Both the position numbers and the translations under genes were made by a program. DNA of 64,000 nt from Thuidium tamariscinum (Eukaryota; Streptophyta; Bryopsida; Hypnales; Thuidiaceae), in NCBI GenBank assembly GCA_947034885.2, contig OX344753.2, forward strand, positions 2,666,001 through 2,730,000, given 5' to 3'. The notes below the pieces were generated by a model that had not been told where the DNA came from, ran no database searches, and worked only from the letters and a program-made list of their open reading frames with translations. Position 1 is the stretch's first letter; each line of letters starts with the position of its first letter. Of the stretch, positions 35,551 to 44,060 are shown in pieces.

Positions 35551-36486
35551 TTAACCCCTAAAGCCCTGAATAATGTTTTTTGAGATTATAAATTTTTTGG
35601 GCAGCTCACTATGGATAGAGTTTGTTTTTTTTTCTTTGAAATTTTGATACAATGTGTGCCCGAGGAGTAGCTTTAAGGCCCGACAATTTTCATAACTTTT
35701 GACTTCACGGTTAAAAAGTTATGGCAAGATATGCTATTTTCTTTACTCGACGGGCAGTCCGGGCAGCTGAAAAAACTTTTTAAAAAAAAGTGAAATTTCA
35801 AATTGATTCTTTAGGTTTATATAGACATGGGAAGCTTTGAATAAATCCATTCCGATCAATGGGTCAAAAGTTATGAAGATTTTGAGTTTGGGATAGTTTG
35901 CGGCTAGTTATAGAATCTCTACAGTACAAAAAAAGTTTGAAACTCTTCATTTAATTCAATTTTTCATATTTTTGAAAAAAAAACAAAAACAGAAGGTGTA
36001 GATTGTTTATTACAACATTTTAACCATTGGGATTGAAAATTTTCAATTCCATGAATAAAATGTTCACAATTTAGTATTTTGGCTCATTTTTTACATCTTT
36101 CTACTTACTTATTTTTTCCTATATGTTGTACAATTCCAAATGGTTTGAAATTTTTTGAGAATGTAGCCAACTTGCACTGAAGTATGAATTCAAAGAGTAA
36201 CCACCATTTTGAATTTTTTTTCACACAAATGTGACCTTGTAAAGTGCTGTTGCCCGAATTTTTGTAGGGATAAAAAAACAATTTTTGTCAATTCAAATGC
36301 TTATATCTTGCAATCTACATGGTGGAAATTTCTGAAATTTTTTTCACATGTTTAGTTGTTTACAAACCAGCTTACTACAAGATCCTATGGTTACATGAGT
36401 CAAAAATAAGTTTTTAAAACAAATTGCACTTTTGCACAATTGGAGTATTTTTGGTGAAAACATAGTCAAAAACCTTTAGGGGTTAA
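35551..36486 (+). mobile_element. Full-length TTAA-type element, subfamily A (936 bp)
   Basis: The left end is TTAACCCCTAAAGCCCTGAA; the right end is CAAAAACCTTTAGGGGTTAA. TTAA occurs at both borders and no further duplication lies outside. The internal order matches 58265-59219 in inverted orientation: GGGCAGCTCACTA, GTAGCTTTAAGGCC, CATAACTTTTGACTT, CTTGCAATCTACATGG, ACAAGATCCTATGG, GGTGAAAACATAGTC. No ORF of useful length is present, so it is non-autonomous. The TTAA-CCC architecture matches piggyBac termini (family knowledge); no transposase is seen here to confirm it. Confidence 0.8.
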
Positions 36487-37923
36487 ACTGCGCTACTTCA
36501 AATGGACCACCCCATCTTAAGTACAAACTCTTTGTCAAGGTAGGTTGCTCTAAGACCAATCGTGGTTACATTTCCATCCAAATATACTATTCCATTCATT
36601 ATAAAAGCACCAATAAAAAAATGTCCACAACACCTTATTGTTAAATTTTGATGAAATTGGATTGGCATTGGTTTCATATCAACCTTCCTTACTTTATACA
36701 ATGTTGGAGATTCCTATATCCAAATTCTTCTTTAGCAATATTTCATTCAAAAAAAAATAAGATTTTCTTGCAAGGAATATTGGACAACATATTCCACTAT
36801 TTTCAATTGAAATTTGTTACATATGTCACCAGCGTTTGTAAAACTGGCGATAATGCGCCAGTTTTTTACAAAAAAAAAAATGATACTAAACGCCCATAGT
36901 GCAAAAAAATTTCCAATTTTTTTTTGAGCCAGATTCTTGATTGAACTTGCCCCTCGTTCGTCCCATGGACGAGAAGCATACATGTCCGTTAGCTAGGACG
37001 AAATACCTACGCTCGTTCGTTGTCGCGCTGGCGTTCCCCTAGTTGTCGATCAATCGCGTTGGCGGCGAGATCTGAGTCGCTCTTTTAGTAGGTAGGGTTT
37101 GGGGCGGACGCGACGAGTAACGTCCAGGTTTAGCTTGTGTTCCTCCTCTCAAGGTTTTTGAGCAACACTCATTCGCATTAACTCCTCTCCTTCATGGCGC
37201 ATTTACTCCCTGCTTCGCTCGAGATTCGTGCCTTGAGTGCATCTCTTTGATTCGCTTTTGAAATTGGTATCTCTCGCCAATTTCAGTGTTTGAAACTCGG
37301 AATTTGAGCGCACCACTTCTGGCTTGTTGTGAAGATTTGGAGGCTGGCTTACAAACTACGCCCAATGCCTCTTGCATTCATGGCACTTCTGAAATGGAGG
37401 CTCGATTCAATGTGATTCTTGGGTTCAAACTTCAGAGGAGCTGCAGAGTGTAGCAGACTACATTCTGGATTGGAAATTATTGTAGGGAGCTATTGCTCAC
37501 AACGGTGGATTAGCGTCATTGCGTCACTGCGCCATCGAAGATCTTCACGGCCTCACGGTGGAATTTAAGGACCGTCCGGGTTCTCACTTTCCCATCTGTG
37601 CGCCTTTTGCTTACAATCGTGCCATTGTGTATCCGTGATCTTCTACTCTCATGTGCATCTTGTGTTTGCAATAGTCTAATTGTGTATTCTCTGTGCATGT
37701 TGAGCCGATCTGCCGATACTGTGATTGTGTGTTTTTCTATGCATCTTGTGTCGATACTCGATAGTGTGATCGATCAGTCGTGCATTCTTATGTGTATCTT
37801 GTCCCGATATTGTGATCGTGTAGAAATAGATTTCTGTGAACCACCTTGTGTTGCTCTTCTCAATTGCACGCTTCAATTATAGATCGGTTGATTGTAGTTC
37901 ATTGTTGTTGTTCTCTTGCTCTC
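36487..37923 (+). other. Flank and 5' region of the hAT transposase pseudogene
   Basis: After about 100 bp of AT-rich DNA there is a hairpin (GTAAAACTGGCG...CGCCAGTTTTTTAC, 36839-36868). GC content rises from about 36940. The stretch 36940-37923 is probably the leader or promoter of the transposase gene. I could not identify the element's terminal inverted repeat or its target duplication. Confidence 0.4.
37615..37832 (+). repeat. Degenerate ~46-bp minisatellite in the hAT 5' region
   Basis: A unit like TGTGATTGTGTG, then TTTTTCTATGCATCTTGTG, then TCGATACTCGATAG recurs about 4.5 times with drift (GCATCTTGTG at about 37652 and 37741; related CATGTTGAGC and TATCTTGTCC). It lies just before the transposase start codon. 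Confidence 0.55.
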
Positions 37924-40900
37924 ATGGCGCCACGATTGAAACTTCCTGACAACTTCAGAGTGCGGGCATTTGGTTCCAGCCGAAACACTGACGGTATTAG
38001 AAAGTACATTGTGCGTAGCCGCACAGATGATGAGGGAGACTTGCCCCTGCAAGTGACGGGATGCGAGGTAACACACGTTTCTGAGACGCGCTTGTCTCAA
38101 TTGGTTTTCCCACTTGTAATGCGTGATCCGCCTTCTGAGGACACCGTCGCATCACCCCTGCCTTTCGATCGCACGTCAGATGCAAGCAGTGATGGTGAGT
38201 ACTGTGAGACGGGGAAGAAGAAGAGAAGCAGTTCCAAGAATGCGCGGAAGAGGCGGAAGACAGCTGCAGGGACCGTGACGAGGCGTTGGCAGGAGGTATG
38301 GGCCTGCAAGTTCTCATGGGCGCAGGCAGAATTCGACTCCAACGAACACTTATCTGGGGTCGTTTGCCTCAGTTGCAATGCAATCTCGGGAAGGAAGAAA
38401 GTTTTGGTACCGAAGGCCGACAATCTAGAAAAGCACGAGGGAAAACGGACGTGTACTGAAGATGGCGTTCCATTTCCGCACTTGAAGAAGGGCGAGAGAT
38501 TTGTGAAGAGTGACTGCAAGCACACCAAGAATACGAAGCTTTGGGCAGCGAGGAAGCATGCCGGCACTATAGCCGATCAACTAACGGCAACCTTAGAGAG
38601 CGACTTGAAGCGGAAGGGAGTGCAATTCTCAACACTTTTCCAAATTCTTCATTATGGTAGACCGATGTGTGATTATGAGCGCCAACAGTTCTTGCTTAGG
38701 CACTTGAAGGTCAAAAACTTGCCTTCAAAGCATTGGTCTGAGAGTACCGGATGGGAAATGAGTGAACATATTTATGCATCTGTTCTAACCGCCTTGAAGT
38801 GCGTTGTGCAGTCAACAACAGTTATCTCGATTAGTGCCAATGAAGTGACTGCGATCGACAACACAAGCTGGGTCGGGGTCCATGTCTATACGATGGACGG
38901 TTGGGAGAGGAAACCACACTTACTGCATTTGTCTTGCCTTGCAGATGGCGACACAGTTGATAATCTTACTAGTATTATTATGCATGCATTGTTAAATGAG
39001 GGTGGCTTGTCTTATGAGGATATTGCTTCCAAACTGATTTGCTTCGGAGCTGATGTTGTCAGTACATTCCAGGGTCCGAGAACTGGGGTCACAACATAGA
39101 TCCGTGAAAAATGGGTTCCTTTCACTTTAGGGGCATCATGTATGAGTCACAGGTTGAATCTTGTTGTGGAGACTTTGTCGAAGTATCCTATGGTGAGTCG
39201 GCTAGAAGGCCTTTTCCAGTCCATATATTCATATTTTTGCCGCTCTAACAAGCGTCATTCTGAGTTGCAAAAACTTGCAAACCTCATGGAAACTAAGGGT
39301 AACAAGATGGTCCACAATGTGGAGACGCGCTGGATCTCCATGAGGAGTCCAGCCCAGCGCATCATGGAGGAGTACAAAACACTACTTGTGAAAATGGGTA
39401 TTGACATGACTGGTGCTCCTGGCCAGAAACCTCATACACGAGTGGGTGACATTTTTGACTTGCTTGCGGACCTAGAGGTCTTACTCTCCTTGGTTTGTTT
39501 CATTCCCTTGGTGAATTGTGTGCATTGTCTCATGAAACTGTCTCAAGCTCGGGATATATTTGTATGCGATTTCATGAGTGCTGTGAAAGTTTGTCAGGGC
39601 GAGCTGGCCAGGCTTTTCATTGACAGTTCCAGTGCTTACAATGAAGTGGACTTCGTAACATACCGCAACTTGGTTTCTTTGCAATGCAAAGATATCCCCA
39701 TGTAGTGGAAACTGTTGCCTGGGGACTCCGGCATCGCTCACCTTTTGTTCGATTTTGGCGGCCCACATGTGTATGGCCGCAGCCACGATAAATTGACGGG
39801 GCAGCATATATTTGTTACACAGCAAGATTTTCATCGACTACAAGATAATATCGAACGTCAATTCTCAGGTATGGCACTTCTATCCCCATTTTTTTTTCTT
39901 CGATTGATTTCATTTTGATTTCCAATTTTTTTTCCTTTCATGTTTTGCTTTATTGCAAGTGCAACTTACATGTATTACTTCTTTCATTACTTGGAGGTTT
40001 CATGTCTCATGTTCTTCCTTAGTTGTTGGTGGTTGTTTGCAGGTTAGGTCTCATGAGCTTGGGCTGTGAGGTTTCATGGTCAGATTAGACTCTGAGGTCC
40101 GATTATAAGCTCCTCGCATGGCTTCGGATCAGCTGTTGGTTTTCCAATCCAAACCTTGAACTTGGAAACTTCGAACTTGTGGTTTTGCAGTTGAGGCTTC
40201 CGGCCTTGGGAACTCACGGATCGAGCTACAGTCCTTGTAGACTGAGGATTCTGATGTCACAAAGTTCACGAAGTTGCAATCGCTTGGGAGTTGGGAGTAC
40301 TGGCTTCCACTTCGTAGCTTCCACATTCCCTTCTAGACTTGAGGATTACATTGAGCTTCCAGTGGCTCTAAGCTGCTATGAGTATTGGTATTTCTCTTTG
40401 CTCTTTACCGTACTTTTGGATTTCATTTGTGTTGGGATTTGTGTGTACAAACATTGCACAATCACTTGTCGATGAGTTGGACCGTCGATTCCCGCAGCAA
40501 GACCTTCTCAATGCTTTCGGGATAATATATCCGCAGTATTGGAGGCAGGAAGGGGCAGAGGCCACTTTCTCACAACACTTGGCCATTCTCAAACAATTTT
40601 ACTGTCAAGCCCGACTTGTCAACAAAGGCCATGCTTCAGATGAAGGTGGTGAATCGTATACTGTACCTGCCATGCTTGATGCTTCAAAGTTGGACTTACA
40701 GCAAGCTCTTTTCAAGGTTACAATGAAAGCAAGCTGTGAAGCCGCTTGTGGCCCACCGTTGCATGTGTACCCGGTTATGAAGCTGTGGCGCAGACTATCA
40801 CAGTCCCGCCACTTGTGTAAGCTCATTTCTGAATACTTCAAACTTGCAGAAATAGGGTGCTGTCTTGTACTTGGCTCTGTAGAGGATGAGAGGTGTTTCT

Positions 40901-41070
40901 CAACTTTGAAATTCCTCAAATCATGCCATAGAAATAGACTTGACAAACACCTTCCCCTTGTTGTCCGAATGTTTGGCCAGCAGTATTTCTCTCTACAGAA
41001 TTTTCCTTACAAGGAGTCGATCAATTCTTGGAGGAGTGCTGTGAAGGTTGGACGGCAAGGGGATTTTTGA
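37924..41070 (+). pseudogene. hAT-superfamily transposase (BED-like zinc finger, ZNF862-type), inactivated
   Basis: Reading starts at the ATG at 37924. Residues about 75-117 are acidic/basic low complexity with a nuclear-localisation-like KKKRSSS..KRRK. A BED-like finger follows at about 118-180 (W.ACKFSW, VVCLSC, H..KRTC). The hAT catalytic core shows the first Asp in VYTMDGW, the second in ICFGADVVSTFQG, then CMSHRLNLV and ETRWISM. The C-terminal dimerisation domain (hATC) lies at about 40800-40960 with SVEDERCFSTLKF. The frame is broken by an in-frame TAG at 39097-39099 where related proteins continue, and by a second TAG at 39703-39705. Past 39868 (a GT donor context) about 580 bp are not conserved before coding resumes at about 40450. 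This gap may be an intron or an insertion. The stop is at 41068-41070. The copy appears recent, because coding similarity is otherwise intact, but it cannot make full-length protein. Confidence 0.85.
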
Positions 41071-41997
41071 GAAAAGGCTAGCAGATTAGTATCCTTCCAT
41101 TGCCATTCCATTTAGTGGCCTTAGTTTTCATGAGGATTTGCAAGTATTGCTGCTCAAGTTAACCTTGACACAATGTTGATAATTGATTGCGAGCTGTGGC
41201 CTACGACTCTTGTGACGGTGTCAGTTCGGAGGTGAAGTTGGGTGGCGCAGCAAGTGTGTATCGCGGTCCTGGGCTCCTGGCGTTCGATATCGATGGAAAC
41301 TGCAGGTGTCAGTCTGGCGGTGCTGAAGCTTGGGAGATGCTAGAAGGCAATCGACCTTCCTCGGTGTGTTTTGAAATACTAACTAACTTGTGTGTGTTTT
41401 GATTCTAACGTGGCTTGTCTACTTGTGTGCAGAACACTGACACTGCAATGGGTAGTCTTGCAATTTTGTAAGAAGGGTTCAACTCCCTTGTCAGTGAAAT
41501 AATGCCCCAAAAAGACTTGTAATAAAAAGTGTTTTGCAAATTGCTTTTGTGTACATTCAATATCCCACATCTGAAAACACTTCTTTGCCAAGTTGCCCAT
41601 TGCAAACTTTTCTTTGCATTGTATAGCATTTGAAAACACAAAAAGACAATATAGTAGACATTGTTTAGCATTTCAGCACACCAAAAAAACAATGGAAGAA
41701 AGTTTATAGCATTTCAAACCACCAAGAAAAGGCAAACATAGCCAACTGAAACATCAAGAAACTCCAAAATTCCCTATGTAATCGCAAGGGCATGCTACTG
41801 GAAAAAAAATGGGTAGTGAATTTGCCCCCTTTTTTTTTTACTTTTATCTGATTTTTTTTTATCATTTTTTTTTCTTTTCGCGTAGGTAGCTGCCTTTTTC
41901 GTACAGGAATAGCTTTTCCGCGAATACCCATAAATCAGTTCTGGGATCGCTGTATGTCACTCTTTGGGGGATGAATGTATGCTCTTTTGGATGAATA
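41071..41997. other. 3' flank of the hAT pseudogene and intergenic DNA
   Basis: The first ~330 bp keep the GC of the transposase gene and are probably its 3' part. After about 41400 the DNA is AT-rich with T-runs (41828-41878). No terminal inverted repeat matching the left flank was found. Confidence 0.4.
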
Positions 41998-42650
41998 AGA
42001 CAACCGGGTCACAGTCGTTCATCGAGTGCCGGCAATGCCGGCAGATTCCGTAACGAACGGCAGGCCGCCAGACAAACCAACTGCCGGCCGCCGGACTGAT
42101 GTAAGCGATTGGCATGCACTCCTGCGAGTGCAATCTACGAAACTCCCACGAAATCAAGCTTCTGCCCAATTCCGCATTCCAATGCTCCTGCTCAGACACG
42201 CTCGAACTTACAATTGCCGAAGAAGTTTCTTTGCTTTGCAAGTAGGCTAGCGCGCATGCATGGAGCTTGTCGCTGGAAACTCCGTCGCTGTCGCAGCCAC
42301 AGATGCAGCCGGAGCCAGCCGCGCAAGCTGTCGCCGCGGCGCACTACTTCGCCTCGCGCGTGACGGCCTCCTGCGGACGGATGTGACCGCGAGCATCTCT
42401 CTGATTTGGAGCAGAAGCTCCTGCAAGCGCCCCAACGGGTGAGGTCGCAACTCGATCTACCAGATACTCACCTCTCGTTTGAAATTACCTTGTGGTGGCA
42501 AGTTTCCGGTGAATTTGCAAAGTTGGGTTCAATTGTACTAAACTTCACTCAAGTCAAGGTTGTCATTGTTATCGAAAGGAAAAGAGAAAAGTCGCTGGTT
42601 ATCCTGGTTTCTTTTGTATGTTGGAACTTCACATCTTTCATGGGTACGTA
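41998..42650 (+). pseudogene. Decayed tandem copy of promoter + exon 1 of the downstream gene
   Basis: The block matches 43402-44060 nearly end to end: the CCGGGTC.CAGTCGTTC start, the AATCAAGCTTCTGCCCAATT leader, the coding exon and the following intron start. The start codon is kept at 42260. An extra base directly after ATGGAGCTT shifts the frame relative to the downstream copy. A deletion also removes most of the Ala-rich stretch. The frame as it stands would give an unrelated 60-residue peptide. It therefore looks like the inactive member of a local duplication. Confidence 0.7.
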
Positions 42651-42794
42651 AACTCTGGGGAAAGTATCCAGAAAACAAACCAATTGCAAACAACTATACA
42701 AATTTACACTTGAGCCTGGCGGGGCAAGCAAGAGTATATTTCTGTACCCTTGCTCATGAAAACTTCCACTCTACAACTCGATCACAGTTGACTA

Positions 42795-43094
42795 CTACCT
42801 CGCATCACTCACTCGTTTCAGTCGATTGTAATTTCCTCCAATTACGTATATATTTATCGCTGGACGCAGTTCCATAGCATTGAAGGACAATCCGTGACTC
42901 AACAAAGAATACTGGGCATAATTTCCAGACGATATGGCGAGCTCTGTCATCCTCTTCAGAAAAGAAGGAAATATCTCAGTTGACAGATTCTTCTTCTGGT
43001 AAGGCTCAGAGGCTCCATTCTCCTTGAGTACCGGCCCAGAGGAGTCGGTTAAAGAGAGTTTCGAATCCCCACCCGCATCCCCGGCTGTGCAGCC
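42795..43094 (-). other. Unrecognised open reading frame / possible terminal exon
   Basis: The minus strand is open for 99 codons from 43094 to the TAG at 42795-42797. No ATG lies near its 5' end, so as a gene it would need a splice acceptor (CAG at about 43085 or GAG at about 43095). The translation has balanced composition (for example STEIFPSFLKRMTELAISSG and NYAQYSLLSHGLSFNAMEL), which is more protein-like than most frames here. I recognise no family. It lies between the two members of the tandem duplication. Confidence 0.25.
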
Positions 43095-43401
43095 TCACAC
43101 AATTTGCCATGCACGCACACAGAACAAGCCTTCTTCATGACATGCGTTGGGCACAATAAAACTTCCCCTTTGAGCCTGCGATTCCTTGATTTCAACTTCA
43201 CCCAAATTTTCACAAACTTCAATCAGTCATACCCTGCGAGACAAGAGGTCGACATCAGAATTGAAACAGGAAACGGTTCCGAACCAGAGTGCCAGATGTT
43301 GCACTCAGTGTTATCAAAGTTCCCATCCCCTACATTGGAAGTGTAAGAGTCTTCCACCGGGTCCCATAAAAAACAAAACTGCTCTCACCATCACAGACCA
43401 C

Positions 43402-44060
43402 AACCGGGTCGCAGTCGTTCGTCGACTGCCGGCAAAATCTGCGGATTCCAGAGCGTCGTAACGGACGTGACGAACGGCAGGCTGCCAGACAAACCAACCG
43501 CCGGCCGCCGGACTCGTGCAAGCGATTGGTATACACGTATGAGAGTGCAATCTTCTTACGAAACCCCCACAAAATCAAGCTTCTGCCCAATTCCGCATTC
43601 CAATGCTGCTGCTCAGACACGCTCGAACTTATAATTGCCGACTTCAGAAAGTTTCTTTGCTTTGCAGGCAGGCTCGCATGGAGTTGTCGCAAGAAACTCC
43701 GTCCTCTTCGCAACCGCTGACGCAGCCGGAGCCAGCCGCGCAAGCTGCCGCTGCGGCGCACTACTTCGCCTCGCGCGCTGCGGCCGCGGCTGCTGCCGGT
43801 CTCCTGCGCTCGGACCGCGAGCGTCTCTCTGATTTGGAGCATAAGCTTCTGCAAGCGCGCCAACGGGTGAGGTCGCAACTCTACCATACTCACCTCTCGT
43901 TTGAATTTCCCTTGGCTTGCGCTCGCAAGTTTCCGGTGAATTTGCAAAGTTGGGTTCAATTATACTAAACTTCACTCGAGTCAAGGTTGTCGTTGTTATC
44001 AAAAGGAAAAGAGAAAATACTGAAAAGCCGCTGGTTACGTTGGTTTCTTATATGTACTAG
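43402..44060 (+). repeat. Second member of the tandem duplication (intact copy)
   Basis: Paired with 41998-42650 at a distance of 1.4 kb. It contains the leader and first coding exon of the four-exon gene, and the first ~190 bp of its intron (GAATTTGCAAAGTTGGGTTC shared by both). Confidence 0.75.

Noticed and set aside
36839-36868. Helitron 3' end
   Set aside because: A hairpin is present but no CTRR end follows at the expected distance and no TC start was found.
38097-38567. 156-codon minus-strand frame
   Set aside because: Antisense shadow of the hAT transposase gene.
43330-43959. 209-codon minus-strand frame
   Set aside because: It is antisense to the leader and exon 1 of the tandem duplicated gene; GC-rich Arg/Ala/Ser composition typical of a shadow frame.
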